A stretch of 64,000 bases of DNA from Macrotis lagotis (GCF_037893015.1 NC_133665.1:108001471-108065470); one strand, 5' to 3'. Counted from the first letter of the stretch, positions 1 to 12,795 are shown. A program made the numbers and translations. Notes: generated by a model from the sequence alone, not told the origin.

Positions 1-56
1 AACAATATGAAGGCAAACAAAAGCATTGTTCCTGCCTTTAAGAAGTTGATAGTCTT

Positions 57-210
57 GGGGAGGCTAGGTGGCGCAGTGATTGGAGCACCGGCCCTGGAGT
101 CAGGAGTATCTGAGTCCAAATCTGGCCTCAGACACTTAATAATTACCTAGCTGTGTGGCACTGGGCAAATCACTTAACCCCATTTGCCTTGCAAAACCTA
201 AAAAAAAGAA
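57..210 (+). mobile_element. tRNA-derived SINE (Australian marsupial type)
   Basis: Opens gaggctaggtggcgcagtga, passes ggccctggagtcaggagtat and ends ttgccttgcaaaacctaaaa. The head resembles a tRNA promoter region. Confidence 0.9.
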
Positions 211-289
211 GCTTATAATCTAATGGAGCTCACATTCCTGCCCTTTTTTTTCATACAACGGGTGTCAAAGCAGAATTGAAGTAGCTCAA

Positions 290-480
290 GATAAACACAG
301 GATGCCCAAATTTAAAGAATTCACTCCAATGTTCACATGGATTATTTGTGCCTAACCTGTGCCAGAGTCTCCTGAACTCATATTGACCTTATCAGCCATA
401 GTTGGACACTGTAAACTTGACTCCAACACAGTGGTGTCATTTTGGTCTTTGAAAACAAAGGACAGCAACAACCATCCAAA
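290..480 (-). repeat. Old SINE of the 'gaatgaaggacaaac' family, antisense (probable)
   Basis: The end ctttgaaaacaaaggacagc plus caacaaccatcc resembles the reverse of a tail seen in clearer copies at 11.4, 12.7 and 34.2 kb. The rest is diverged. Confidence 0.4.
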
Positions 481-699
481 AATGGCTAACTTTATCCTGA
501 AAGTGATCTGTCCCTTCTGAAAATTCTCCTACATAGAATATTTTATCTGGACCTCACCTTTACCCTATTGCAACCTACTCTGCATTATCTTTATCTGTAT
601 ACATGCCATTCCTCTCCCACTGGAAGAGTGTAAGATCTCTGAAGGGAGAGACTGGTACCTTTATGAGTATCAGTTCCTCCACTGATGCTGATGGCAACA

Positions 700-965
700 C
701 ACCTCTCTACAAGTTCATGAGATGCTATTTCTGAAAGAATTTATCACCTGTGGACTCAAGATGCAGAATGGATATACATTTTTAGACATGGCCCCTAAAG
801 AAATTTACTTTGTTTGATTATGCATATTTATTACAAAGATTGTATTTCTGTCTCTGTGTTTGACTCTCTACATCTATTTCTCTCTTTCTGACTCTCTAAG
901 TCCAGTGGAGGAGATAGGTGGGATGGAGCAGAAAACATGATTGTTAACTGAAAAAAATTAATTTT
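700..965 (+). mobile_element. L1 3'UTR tail
   Basis: tggactcaagatgcagaatg, gacatggcccctaaag, tttactttgtttgattatgc and a closing A-run match the order of the L1 3' tail in the other copies. Confidence 0.65.
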
Positions 966-1194
966 TAAAAAAAAGGATCAACTTACCTTTTACCACTCTC
1001 TGTCTGATGATGAACCTTTCCCCATGTACTTAGGTAGATCTTGATGGTAGACACACATATTCTCTCCCCAGACCTAAATGCAGCTTTTACAGTATTGACA
1101 ATCTTTGAGAACCCAAAGTCACCTTAATCCTACATTGGGACATCAACAAATGCTCTTCTACCTCTCATGCCCCAATTAGTTAACAATCTTTTCA

Positions 1195-2690
1195 AATGAT
1201 CATGTGATTTAGGAAGTTTTTATTTTTAATTTAATTGTGTTATGTTTGCAATTTTGAACCTTCTTTGCATCCCTAGTATAAATGGATATTGGTCATGATG
1301 ACTGATTTTTTGGGGATGAATTATAACATTTTGACAGAATTTTATTTAATATTTTTGAATCGATATTCATTAATGATATCTGTCTATAGTTTTCCTTCTG
1401 TATTATATCTCTCTGGATTAGGTATTAGAACTATATTTGTCTCATAAAGGGAGCCCTCTTTCTCAATTTCAGGGAAAAAATTATGTACTGATTGTTCTTT
1501 AAAAGTTTGACAGACTACATTAATTCATAGTCCTAGGAGATTTTTTTTCCCCTTTGGTTCTTCTTTTATGGTTAGTTATTCTGAGATTCTATTATTTAAG
1601 ATCTTGATTGAGTTTCTGCTTGAATATTTTATATTTTTAGAGGTATTCTATTTTTTATGTTCTTGATTTGGTAGCATATAACCAACTATGTGTAGAAGGC
1701 TTTGATAATTATTTTTATTTCTTTTATTTTGTTGTGATTTCCCCTTGTTTGCTATTCTGTTTGATTTGACTTTCTGCTCTCTTCTTTTTAATCAGATTTG
1801 ATGAAGGCCTATCAATTTTATCAGACTTTTAAAAGACTAACTTTTAGTTTTATTTATCATTTATAGCTTTTTCTTTTGGTTTTAAGTTGACATTTCTAAT
1901 TTTAATATCTTTTTTATTATAGTTGTGTTCATTTCTTGACTTTCTACTTTATAAAAATTCATAATAAGTTCACTAAGCCTCTATTTTCTGTTTTCCTAAT
2001 GTATGTTTGTAGGGACTTTCTTTTTCCAGAGAGCTACTTTGAAGCTCCATTACAGGGATTGTGTTATATTATTTCATCATTATAATTTTCTTTACTATAG
2101 TTATTGTTTCTACGACTTAGTCTTTGATTTACTTATTATTTAAGATTCAATTGTTAGGTCTCCATTTCAGTTTGTGACTTGTATTAGCACCCCCTGAACT
2201 GATTACTATTTTTATTGGTTTATAATGAATTTTTTTACTATTTCTGCCTATTTACATTTGTTTGCAATAAGTTTGTGCCCTAATATATGGCTAACTTTTA
2301 AAAAAGTTTCAAGAGGGTTCTGAGGAAAAAATGAATATTCTTTAGCAGTCCCATTTAGAAGATACCCTAAGTCTTTTCTTTCTAGTTTCTCTGGTGATTT
2401 GTCAAACCTGTCTTTTTCCTTTGCTTATCATTCTATTAAACTTATCCAAAACTAAGAGAGGAGTGTTAAAATCAATGCCCCTATTGTATTACTGTCTAGT
2501 CTTCCTGTAGTTCAGTTAAGTTTTCCTTTATGAATTTATATGCTAAGACATTGGGAACATATGAATTTGATATTGGTTTGTTTTCTATACTTTTCCAGTA
2601 TAATGTAGTTTCCTTATCATAACATAAAGTTATGAATGTTCATTTTTGCCTCTCTAATGAAATGATTACAACACTTGATTTTTGGGGTTG
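1195..2690 (-). mobile_element. L1 ORF2 fragment, antisense
   Basis: It matches the reverse strand of mammalian L1 ORF2 in order: tttgcatccctagtataaat, tttgaatcgatattcattaa, ctcataaagg and tcaattttatcagactttta. It has no open frame. It directly precedes a sense L1 3' part. Confidence 0.75.
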
Positions 2691-2744
2691 ATGATGCATG
2701 TAGCCTTTGAAAACACTAATTTATACCACTAATTCTTCTATACA

Positions 2745-3930
2745 GACATAGAGGAACCCAAAGCAGATAATTTAGATTACACGAACCTGAAATGCTTCTG
2801 TACAAAAAATGTTAATGCATTCAGAAGAAAATTGATTGAATGGGAGAAAAAAATCTATCAAATTTATCTGATAAGAATTTGGCATCCAAGATATCTAAAC
2901 AATTAACAGATATAAAATATATCCCACAAGTCTGCACTAAGACTTTTGGGACACCCCATATCTGTAAGACCATATCCCCAGTAAAATAAGTGATCAAACG
3001 ATATGAACAGTTCTCAGAAGAAGAATTGCAAACTCTTGACAACCTACGAAAGAACAACATATGAAATAATAACATGTGAAAGAAGACTTCTAATAACTAT
3101 AATAAGAGAAATACAAATGAAAAGAACCCTAAGCTCTTACCTCACACAATACAAATTGTCAAAGATTGCAAAAAAAGATATTTATTGTTGGAGGAACTGT
3201 GGGAAGATGGTCATACTAGTGCATTTTTGATAAAACTATAAATTATTGCAGTCATTCTGGAAAGCAATTTGGAGTTATGAAAATAAAAGTGATATTACAA
3301 TCCTAGGCTTATATACCAAGGATGTCATTGATAAACAAAAAAGTTCTCATATGTGCCCAAATGTTTATAGCAGCACTTTTTTATGATAACAAAGAAATGG
3401 AAACAAAGTAGAAACTGGAAAACAGCTAAATAACTTGTACTTGAATGTAGCAGAATATTATGCTATAAGAAATGGTAAATGTGATGAATACAGAGAAGCA
3501 CAAGAAAATCTGCATGATCTGATGCAGAGTCAGCTAAGCAGAATTAAGAATACATATGACTGCAATAATGGAAATGAAAGCAACATAAATATTCAAAAGT
3601 GAATGTTATGAAATTATATAGACTAAGAATGGTTCCATAGAGGATATATCAGAAGAGACAATAGCAAAGGCAGCTAAGAGAGCCCATCTGGAAAGCACAG
3701 AATCAACTCCAGTTTGGCTGGAGGTTGGAATACAAATGTGGGAGGTTCTTATATGATGTACATTGAGTATATTTTCCTGACTTTTTTCAAAGTATTGATT
3801 CATCATGTTAATTTTTTTCTTTTCTTTCTTTTCTTTTTTTGTCTTTAAAAATGCTATCTGCTTATATGGGTTGACTGAGAAGGATGAAGGGGAACAGTAT
3901 TGGGGGAAAAACTATGATTTAAAGCAACAA
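2745..3930 (+). mobile_element. L1 ORF2 C-terminal end and 3'UTR, sense
   Basis: aatgcttctgtacaaaaaat, gggagaaaaaaatctatcaa, cagttctcagaagaagaatt, gagaaatacaaatgaaaaga, tggaaagcaatttgga and tatagcagca follow the order of the last part of L1 ORF2. The 3'UTR and a TTTCTTTTC tail follow. It is truncated and full of stops. Confidence 0.8.
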
Positions 3931-4159
3931 AAAACATCAATAAAACCTTATTTAAAACATGCATACATACAAACAAATAAGTTACCAAATCCTCTTGCAT
4001 CCTTCCCCCCTCCCCTCCCTGACCAGTTTCATTCCTCATTATCATTTCTCCATATTATATAGCCATAACTGAATCTCTCATAGCTCTTCCTCCTCCACCC
4101 TTATTTCCCTCCAACTTGTACTTCATCCCTTTCCCAAATCTAACCCATTTTAGGCTATT

Positions 4160-4305
4160 ATTCTTTTTCTTTTTTGCAAGGCAATCAGGGTTAAGTGACT
4201 TGCCCAGGGTCACACAGCTAGTAATAGGTCAAATGTCTAAGGTCATATTTGAACTCAGGTCCTCCTGAAAACAGGACTATGTCACCTAGCTTCTCCAAGG
4301 CTAAT
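4160..4305 (-). mobile_element. tRNA-derived SINE, antisense
   Basis: tttgcaaggcaatcagggtt, gtcacacagctagtaatagg and a closing gtcacctagcttctcc. Confidence 0.85.
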
Positions 4306-4309
4306 TTTC

Positions 4310-4690
4310 TTTCTATATAGTCCCATCACTCTTTTGCTCAAAGCTCTCCAGAGCGATCCTCTCATTACCTCTCAAGTTCATGCTGATCCCTATGTCCCCC
4401 TTCACTTGTGAAATTCTCACCCATCCTTAGGGCCCAACTAACTATCTATTCTACAAAACCCACATCCTATTACTGATAATGACTTTCCCCCTTGCATTCC
4501 ACAAAAGATTTTTGCCTATATGTCTCTAATACACTTAATCACAAAATATTGGGTGTCATATTTCTGTGAGGTTGAAATTTTATTCTCACCTAGAATGTAA
4601 GCTTCAGTGAGAAGGTATGCTATCCAAATGTTCTATTTTTCCTTCTCCTCCTGGATAGAGCACACAATAGACATTTAATAAAAAAAATTT
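4310..4690 (+). mobile_element. L2 LINE 3' end
   Basis: Runs cactcttttgctcaaagctc, ctagaatgtaagcttcagtg and cacaatagacatttaataaa: the L2 3' end order (agaatgtaagctc, acatagta, taataaa). Confidence 0.6.
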
Positions 4691-4849
4691 TAAATTAAAC
4701 TGAAATTGATAACCCCCTCCTTTTTTAAAATCATTATTTGTAAGGACCTGTGAAAGAAAAAGTAGGGAAGAGGAAGTCTAAAGAAGCAGTATTCTTGGAG
4801 CAGCAGTTTGGATTATAGTGGAGAGGGAGGCGATTCCCTGAAGTTGTAC

Positions 4850-5350
4850 TGTTGTTGTTGTGTATCATTCATTCTCAAAGAGGGGTAATGACGTCCCTAG
4901 GGTGAAATCCTTACCTTTTTCTTCTTTTGGTTTGCTTTTGGTTTTTGCAAGGCAATGGAGTTAAGTGACTTGTCCAGTGTCACACACAGCTAGGTAATTA
5001 TTAAGTGTCTGAGACTGGATTTGAAACTCAGGCTCTCCTGACTCCAGGGTCAGTGCTCTATGCACTGTGCCACCTAGCCACCCTGATGTCCTAATTTTCA
5101 TATGAATTGGATTTAAGTTAGGCAGAGTTGCAAAGTGATCAGCCTCACTCTCTCCTCTAGAATCATCAAAGTGCAGTGGCAGGACAAAAACCAAGACAAC
5201 TGGCAATAGACCTGGATGCAGTGAATGACTTTGGCCTTTCTGGACTCAGGTGTTAGATAGAAAGCAGGAAGTAGGAGCCTCTTGCAACCCCTGCTCTCAA
5301 AATGGGAGATACTGATTACATGCATGATGAGGAACAGAGGAGATAAGACT
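4850..5350 (-). mobile_element. Composite SINE, antisense
   Basis: The left part is a SINE with reverse head ccactgtgcc-type sequence at about 5065-5085. Beyond it, agttgcaaagtgatcagcct and aatcatcaaagtgcagtggc match the long body of the composite SINE at 34.2 and 46.3 kb. Confidence 0.55.
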
Positions 5351-6449
5351 GGCAAGGAAGATAAATCACATTGAATCCTGTATTCAAAGGGGAGACCTGG
5401 AGGTTTCTGAATGGCATCATCAAAGCTAAACTCTAGGAAAAAGGCTAATTTTTTAGGCTGGATTGGTGGGGAAGAGACCAGAAGGCAGGTCCAGTCTTAG
5501 CTATAGTCCAAGGGAGAAAAGATAAAAGTCTAAGCCTGCTAGGTCTAGGAGTAGTATTTGGGAGAAATGACATGGAGATACAAACCACAGAACTTGATGA
5601 CTGACTTTATGGGGAAGAGTGACAAATACTGTTGTAGCTGGGTGATTAAAGAATACATGCAAACTCAGATGACCTGCAAGAACATCAGATCTGGAAAAAA
5701 TCTTAGCTTGTCCAAGGACCTCAATAGAATATTAAATGACTTCAAAATCACAACCCAAAAGATGTGTATAATGCAGAAAATATTGGATGCCGAGTCAAGA
5801 GAGTTCGGTTCCTGCCTATGTGGTCTTGGCCAAAATCCTTCAACTTTCTGGGTCTGTTCTTCTCCTACCTACTTACAGAATTTTTAGACCTGAGTTCAGA
5901 TCCTGCCTCAGACATGAACCTGTCTGTTTTCCTCATCTGTAAAACAGGAATAATTGCACCTCCTCTCAGAGTTGTTGGGAGGATATGAGGTGATTTTGTA
6001 AAGCACCCTGCAAACCTTAAAAAGTCATAGTTTGTTACTATTTACTAGTTATTAATTAAAATAATTAATATATAGCTTTTATGATAATTTGATTATAATA
6101 AATTATATATATGTAATTATAATTAAAAGATGGAAATTTAGCTGGTTAGAGTTGCTCATCACATGGAAGCCAGAGAAGTGAAAACTTCATGGAGGAGGCA
6201 GCATCTCTGTGCAGAGAGTCCTTGGGCAAGTCATCAAGTCTTCCTTTCCTCACCTGTAAAATGATCGGGGTTACAGTAGCACAGATATTGGAGTTAGGAG
6301 GGACATCAAAGGTCATCTAAACGAGGCCTCCAGAAGCCGATGACTTGCTCAGGGACCCAGAGAGAGTCAGTCACCCTAAGACCCATTCCACCTTTATAGG
6401 CACGATCCCTTGAACTCGATGAATTCCCTTGAACTCGTTTATTACTTTT

Positions 6450-7350
6450 TTTTTAAAGTTAGAAGTGCCACCCCCTTGGCCTCGCCCAGATGCCCCTAAA
6501 AGGCAGAAGCAAATTCTTAGATTTCAGAGAGATCTCGGTTAGACCTGAGCCCCGTTGGGGACAGGGACAGGACCCGCCTTGAACTCTGTCCCCAGTCCCC
6601 GGGTCCTTCCCCACGCCGCCCCCCGTAGCCCCCAGCCGGACACCCCCTTGCAGCTGAGAGGTTCTCAGATGCGGCCCCTGCGCCAGCTGGACCTCGCTCC
6701 AGGGCTGTGATAGAGAGCCATTGCGCAAAGAGTTCCTAAGAAGCGGCCACCGAGGGCTATTTGGTTTAAAATTAACTTCCTCTTTCTCAGTGGCCACTCG
6801 CTATGGAGCCCGGCCCGCCCCCAAAAGGCTGGGCCCCAGTTCTTGGAATTGCACCTCTTCGTGGGAAGAGAATTGAGAGAAGGAGGGCAATTCCCTGGAA
6901 AACCAATCTCCGCGAGAAGGGACGTGGGGAGGACTGATAATGAACGTCCGATTCCCTGGAAAACCAATCTCTGGGAGTGGGGACAGGAGGAAGCCAGATA
7001 TTAAAAGTCGGAATTTATTTAGCTCCCAGTTCCGGAGAATCCCCACCCCTAAGAAGCTCTAGGGTTCAGGGGTTTGCCCCCGCCCCTCTGCCCCCGCCCA
7101 GATCCCCCGGGACTCACTCGCTTTTATTTTCCGGGAGAAGTTGGCTCAGAGACCCAGGAAGCGCCTGCTTGGCCTGGGATCGCCTGCTTGCAAAAGCCCA
7201 GGGTTTTAGCACATTCCCCCCCATTCTCCTATCCCCTCAAAACAAACTCGAAAAACTTTCCTCTTCTCTTTGTTTCTTCCTATCAGAACCACTCAGTCTT
7301 AGGATGAACCTCAGCAGCAGCCACTGCCCTGGGAGAAGGCCAGGGAGAAT
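6450..7350. promoter_or_regulatory. Orphan CpG-rich island
   Basis: A GC-rich stretch with roughly 30 or more CpGs in otherwise AT-rich DNA, over 7 kb from the nearest recognised gene end. It has GC boxes (cccccgcccc), CCAAT boxes and a partial tandem duplication. No conserved protein is visible in its frames. It may be a promoter of an unknown transcript or a distant control element. Confidence 0.5.
6890..7011. repeat. 61-bp tandem repeat carrying TTCCCTGGAA and CCAAT
   Basis: attccctggaaaaccaatct occurs at 6890 and again at 6951. The 40 nt after each copy are more diverged but share GAC, GATA and GTC in register. A weaker third copy may start near 6838. Each unit has a TTC-N4-GAA palindrome and a CCAAT box. 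Confidence 0.75.
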
Positions 7351-8094
7351 CTAATCAAGTCCTGAAGAAGGGGAGAACTCAGTCTGGGACTAAGGTCAGG
7401 GGACTTTCTGGGACTGGGGAAAGAGAATGAAGCGCATTAGATGGAACAGGGATTAGGCATGTGACCTAAGCATCATTTTATATCGCAGACACAAGAGGCT
7501 CCATTCTGTTGTGTATAGATTCGAGTCTCCCTCCAATATCCTTTAACTCTCTCTCAGGACGTTTTTCCTGTATTTAACTTCCAAACTTTGCTCAGAAAAT
7601 TTCTGAAGTCTTTGATCGCTTGTCTAAGTCAGAGAGAACCCCAAAGGAGCCACTTTTCAAGGGCCCAAACCTGGATCTCTTTCGGGTTCTTTCTCCATTA
7701 GTTTTCTCTGGTTTGGGAAAAGACATGAACCAAATCAGGGAGAGTCAAAACAGAGAAAGAAAACTTTAGATCAATATCCCTAATGAAGATCAACACAAAA
7801 ATTATAAATAAAATCTTAAGAAAGAGACTACAACAATATATTAAAATTATCACTCAGTGTGACCAAAATGTGGGACTGGTTGAATACTGGAGAAATTGTA
7901 AACATAGTTATAAATGCAAGTGAATCTTGAAGAAGAAAACCATTCTACCCAGAGATAACTTCAAGAAACTTTTTTGTTACTCCAAGGGGAGGGACAGTGA
8001 CCTTGATGCTCAAATTTGAAATTAAGAGTAGGAGAGTAGAAAACTTAAACTTAACAGAACCATTCTAACAAGAGACTGAAATGGGCCATACCCA

Positions 8095-8345
8095 ATGGTA
8101 CTCTAGTTGAGAAGTGCAGTGGACACAGATCCACAGCTCAGATTCAGGCTCAGACACTTATTAAGTGGGAGATTCTGGGGCAAGTCACTTAACCTCTAGG
8201 TGCCTTAGTTTCCTCAAATAAAAATGGGAATCATAATAGCCCCTATCATGCAGTATTGTGAGGATCAATTGAGATAATAAATGTAAAGCGGTTAGGACAG
8301 TGCCTGGCAAAAATTAAGTGTTATATGAATGTTTACTATTATTGT
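8095..8345 (+). repeat. MIR-type SINE inside L1
   Basis: Head cagtggacacagatccacag, core ggggcaagtcacttaacctc, gaggatcaattgagataata and gtgcctggca, then a (TTA)n end. Confidence 0.75.
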
Positions 8346-8624
8346 TATTATTATTATTATAATACCATGTTAATAGCAAGAACAAAAATCATGATTATAT
8401 CAATAGATTCAGAAAAAAGTAATTAGCAAAATGCACCTAATTTTGTTTTAAATGGTTTCAAAGAATAAAAACAAATGTATTTCTTAATGTAGTATTTTCT
8501 ATCTAAAACCAACATTTAGTTTTAGATATAATAGAAATAAACCTGAAGTCTTTCCAGGAAGATCAGGATTAAAGCAGATGTCCATTATTGCCCCTATTGT
8601 TTGATACAGTGCTGGATATGCTAG

Positions 8625-8648
8625 CAATAATAATAATAATAATAACAA
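8625..8648 (+). repeat. (AAT)n simple repeat
   Basis: About eight AAT units within the L1 fragment. Confidence 0.85.
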
Positions 8649-9165
8649 GAAAGGGAAATTGAGGTAATAAGCAAAAGGCAAAGAGGAAACAAAATAATTA
8701 TTTTTGTAAACATGTGGTTTATTTAGAAAGCACTTAAAATTCGATTTCAGAAAATTTTTGAGTATAAGGTAAACCCACACAATCTTCAGCATTTCTGTAT
8801 ACTGCCAACAAAACCCAGCAGGAAGAGATAGAAAAAAATTCTATTTCAAATAACTACAGAACTCATAAAGTACTTGACATTTACCTATGAAAATTCACCC
8901 AAGAACTACATAACTATAACAATGAAATCCTTTAGGAAAACAACACAGACTTAAATAATTGGAGAAATTTTAATTGCTCATAGGTAGACTGTCAATATAA
9001 TAAAAATGGCATTACTTCTTAACCATTATTCCAGAGGACTGATAATGAAGCATACAGAGGAATGATGGATTCAATATGTCGAATAAAGATATATTTTTTG
9101 CACATGGTCAATGCAGGAATTTATTTTGTTTGGTTATGCATATTTGTTTGTTATAAGGATTTTAC

Positions 9166-9168
<3 letters not shown>

Positions 9169-9200
<32 letters not shown>
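9169..9200 (+). repeat. (TG)n microsatellite in an L1 tail
   Basis: A run of 16 GT units inside the L1 3'UTR. Confidence 0.95.
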
Positions 9201-9202
<2 letters not shown>

Positions 9203-10599
9203 GGAGAAAGGTAAGAAAATTGCTTAAAAGTTAAAAAAAAAAGATTTAATTTAAATAAATCCCTTTAAAAAAGAAGAGACAGACACCAATTCCTTCAGCA
9301 GACTCTTGGAACCAATGTGGCTTTCCACTCACCCACAGCTAGTTTTATTCTTCGGAAGGAAGGGGAAACAAGGGATTGTAAAATCTGAGAAGTGAAAAGA
9401 GGAGAGGAAGTCGAGAGAACTCTTTAAAAGACTCTTTAATGAAGGATGTAGATGTAGGACACTGGAATCCTAGATCAGCCTCTGCTACTAACTCACTTTG
9501 GGTCTTTGAGCAAGTCATCGAGCCCCATTCTGGATCTCAGTTTCCCAATGAGTAAAATAAGGATGTGGAAAAACTAAAGTCTCTAAGAAGTCTTCTGGCT
9601 CTAAAATTCTGTGAACAGAGGACACCTCCCAGGAATTCAGAGGCTTCTTTGCTGTGAGTCAACTTCCTAACTCCAAATAGAATATCTAAGAGATAGATGG
9701 CTCTAGTCACATCTCTACCTCCTCTAACTGGCTGTGTGACCATAATTGAGTTATTTCCTCTCTTTAAGGGGAATAATTGCATTACATAAAACTTCAGATC
9801 TGGAAAGACCACAATGGCAACTTCTAAGAAAAATGCTTGTCAAGCCCAGGATAGGAAGCAAAATTCAGGAAGTGGTGGCAGTGACCCAGTCCAGAATGAG
9901 AATTATTATTATTATTATATTGTAGTATTTATTAGAAGCTGTTAGTAATAGCTCTCCTAGCAATGTCTCTCCAGGGCAAGCCCTCAGGCATCTGGACTGA
10001 ATTGACTCCCCCTCTGATGCCCTCTGTCCCATCAAAGGAATACCATGCAGAATGAGCTGATCATCTTCCAGCTGAATGGGTCCTTTGGTAAGATGCAGGG
10101 ATTGGAAAGAGAAATCCTTTTAGAGGCAAGCTGTCTCTAGTTTGAATCTGGTCTGTGCTAAAGAATGAGATCTTGATCTGCTATGTAGCCTATATCTAGA
10201 ATAGGGCCTAGTATATTATCATAGTCACTTAGGAATTTGGAGTCTTCTTTGCCCTGAGTCAATTTTCTAACTATTTTGAGTAGTGGCAGAAAGAACTATA
10301 GATTCAAAGTTAAGAGATGGATGGTTCTCGTCTCCTTTCTATCTCTAACTAACTGTGTGACTATGATTGAGTTATTTCCTCTCTCTTTTTTCGTGAATAA
10401 AAATGAGACGAATTAATCTCCCTACTTATGTCATAGCCTGAAGAATAAAAGAGAAAAGGGATATTAAAGGATCTTTCAAAATGCTACAAATTCAATATGG
10501 GGAAAACCACCTGAGGAGATAGCCTTAATTTATAACCCTCTCATCCTTGCTCTTGGACTCTAGGATATTTGAAGATATTTTGTTGCTTTGACAACAAAA

Positions 10600-10795
10600 A
10601 TCCTAGACTTGGAGTCAAGAGCCATAAGCAGGAGTAGCACCAACTATAGGACCCTGGGCAAGTCATTTTACTTTTACAGATCTCAGGTCCTCCCTTTCTA
10701 ATTTAGGGATAAGCATCATTGCCTGCTTCACAGGGCTGTTGAGAGACAGAAATATGAAAAAAAAAACATAAAGCACTTTAAGAAAGGTAAAGGCC
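10600..10795 (+). repeat. MIR-type SINE
   Basis: agacttggagtcaagagcca, ctgggcaagtcattttactt and cttcacagggctgttgagag follow MIR order. Confidence 0.65.
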
Positions 10796-11029
10796 TTGGA
10801 GATAAGAGGAGATTGTGCATGTTACATTGCCTGATACAGAAATGGATAAAAACAACCTTTAAGGGGAGAGATCTTGGGTTTATGTAAACTGCTTCTCTCC
10901 ACACCCTGATAGAGGGAGAACTGAGCCACACCCATCATCATGGGGTTAACATTCTGTGCCAATGACTGATTTCAAACAAAACCTGAAGCTATTAAAACTT
11001 GTAAAACAGGTTAATCTGAATGCCACTCC

Positions 11030-11240
11030 AGAGGTTTCTTGGTCCCTGGATGGGGAAAGGAATAATCATTTATTAATCACCTACTATCTACTGCTAAGTA
11101 CTTTTTTTAAACCAATATTTATCTTATTTTGTCTTCACAAAGCCCCTGGGAGGTAGATGCTAATCTTATCCCTATTATATGTTTGCGGTAACTGAGGCAA
11201 ACAGAGATGGAGTATCTTGCCTAGGATCTCACCATCTGTG
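11030..11240 (-). repeat. MIR-type SINE, antisense
   Basis: tttatcttattttgtcttca, agcccctgggaggtagatgc and aactgaggcaaacagagatg are the reverse of the MIR core. Confidence 0.55.
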
Positions 11241-11480
11241 TGATCTTGGGCAAATCACTTCACCTGATTGCCTCACATCTAGGGCCATCTCTCGTCTTCC
11301 ATATCCATAATCCTAATCCATACCCAGCCATTGCCCAGATGGCAGTGGAAGAGTAAGTGAGGCTGATGACTTAGTGCAACACCCCCTCGCTCAAATTCAA
11401 TTTATGTACAAATCATGTCATGGCTGCATCTACCTGATGTCATGGTCTTCTTCAAAAACAAAAAAAACAAACATCATCAC
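11230..11480 (+). mobile_element. Composite SINE ('gaatgaaggacaaac' type tail)
   Basis: tgatcttgggcaaatcactt leads to gaggctgatgacttagtgca, tcaaattcaatttatgtac and gatgtcatggtcttcttcaa: the full body and tail of the second SINE family. Confidence 0.65.
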
Positions 11481-11819
11481 CTGCCTCATAGATACAGATA
11501 ATCAAAGACTGTCAGAATTAGAAAAACCTACAGAACTCAGAATGGCAGAGATGGTCCTAGAGATCCTAAAGCCTCATCTTGTCATTTTACATAGAAGAGA
11601 ACTGAGATCCAAGACCTCTAAAATTTCATTAGAGATCCCTTCAAGAGTCTAAGACCCCTTCCAGCTACAGGTTAATGATAGCCCTGGGGATAAATGGGAA
11701 TGGGGATAGATGAATTTCAGGAAGACAGGAATTTGGCATGAGAAGAAGCATTCAGCACCATGAGGATGAAAAGCAAGTTCTGAGTTTTCTTTGATTCAAT
11801 GGGTCCTGCACTTTCTAAC

Positions 11820-12270
11820 ACTGTAAAGGCCACATCATTTTGGGGAATGACTGAACAAATTATGGAATGTAATGTTGCTATTTGTGCAACGAGAAAATAA
11901 GGAAGGGGATATTCAGAGAGATTTGGGAGGACTTGTATGAATTAATGCAGAGTGAAATGAGTGGAATCAGAACAACATATATGCAATAACAATGTTATTA
12001 TAAAGGCAACTGTATTAAGAACTCTGATCAAGGTAAAGATCATTAATTATCTCAGAACTCTTAAAGAAACATGCTGTCAATCTTCTTATGGAGAAGTGAT
12101 GGATCCAAAATGCAGATTGAAGCAGATTTTGGAGAGGGGTATGGCCAATGTAGGAATTTGTTTTGCTTGATTATGTTTTCAACAAAGCTCTTGTTTTTCT
12201 TACCTTAATGGGGGTGAAGGGGAAGCAAGAAGGGGAAAAATGTGACTCCTTATGGAAAATAAAATAAAGC
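11820..12270 (+). mobile_element. L1 3'UTR tail
   Basis: ttggggaatgactgaacaaa, gaggacttgtatgaattaat, cagagtgaaatgag and the end ggccaatgtaggaatttgtt plus ttgcttgattatg are the standard L1 3' tail order. Confidence 0.75.
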
Positions 12271-12654
12271 TGAATCTTTAAAATAAAACAAGCAAGCCAA
12301 AAACCCTGTAAGAACTAGGGAGAAGCTTGGCCTAGCCAGTGCCTATTGAGTGTCTCAGGAATGTGCCTCAGTGAGGAAGAGGATAAATTACCTCTATAGA
12401 GCAGAGGGGTTACCCAGAGATACCTGCCAAGCATTAAATATGGAGGATCACAGAGCCACAAGGCTTTCTAGTAGTCCCATTGAGACTAGAGGAAGGGAGA
12501 CTGTCAATGGTTCAAATCAGGGTGTTGATACAGAATGGGGTCTCCAGTAATGGGCTTGGCATTTGTAGGACTAAGCAGGATCATTTCATGATTAAAATGT
12601 CCTTCATTCTCTCACCATTGTTCTTGCACTTATTAGTTTGAATTTCCTTTTCAT

Positions 12655-12795
12655 CTCACCTGATTCATATCTGGCCACTGGACTCAAATGGCTCCAGAGG
12701 AAAGAATGAGTCTGGTGACTTAGCACTCCTCACTCAAATGCCATGTCATGGCATCACCTCCCATTCTTCAAGAATGAAGGACAAACATGATCTCA
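12655..12795 (+). mobile_element. Composite SINE, 3' part
   Basis: ggccactggactcaaatggc, ctggtgacttagcactcctc and a closing caagaatgaaggacaaacat. Confidence 0.65.

Larger units (their letters stand above)
7735..9235 (+). mobile_element. L1 ORF2/3'UTR, truncated and interrupted
   Basis: Sense ORF2 pieces (aatatccctaatgaagatca, tgattatatcaatagattca, cctgaagtctttccaggaag, cccctattgtttgatacag) and the 3' tail (agaggactgataatgaagca). It is broken by about 420 nt (7920-8345) that hold a MIR-type SINE. A (TG)n lies in its tail. Confidence 0.75.

Noticed and set aside
6459-7354. Frames of 80-125 codons in the orphan island
   Set aside because: GC-rich chance frames; the echo EIGFPGN in two frames is explained by the 61-bp tandem repeat.
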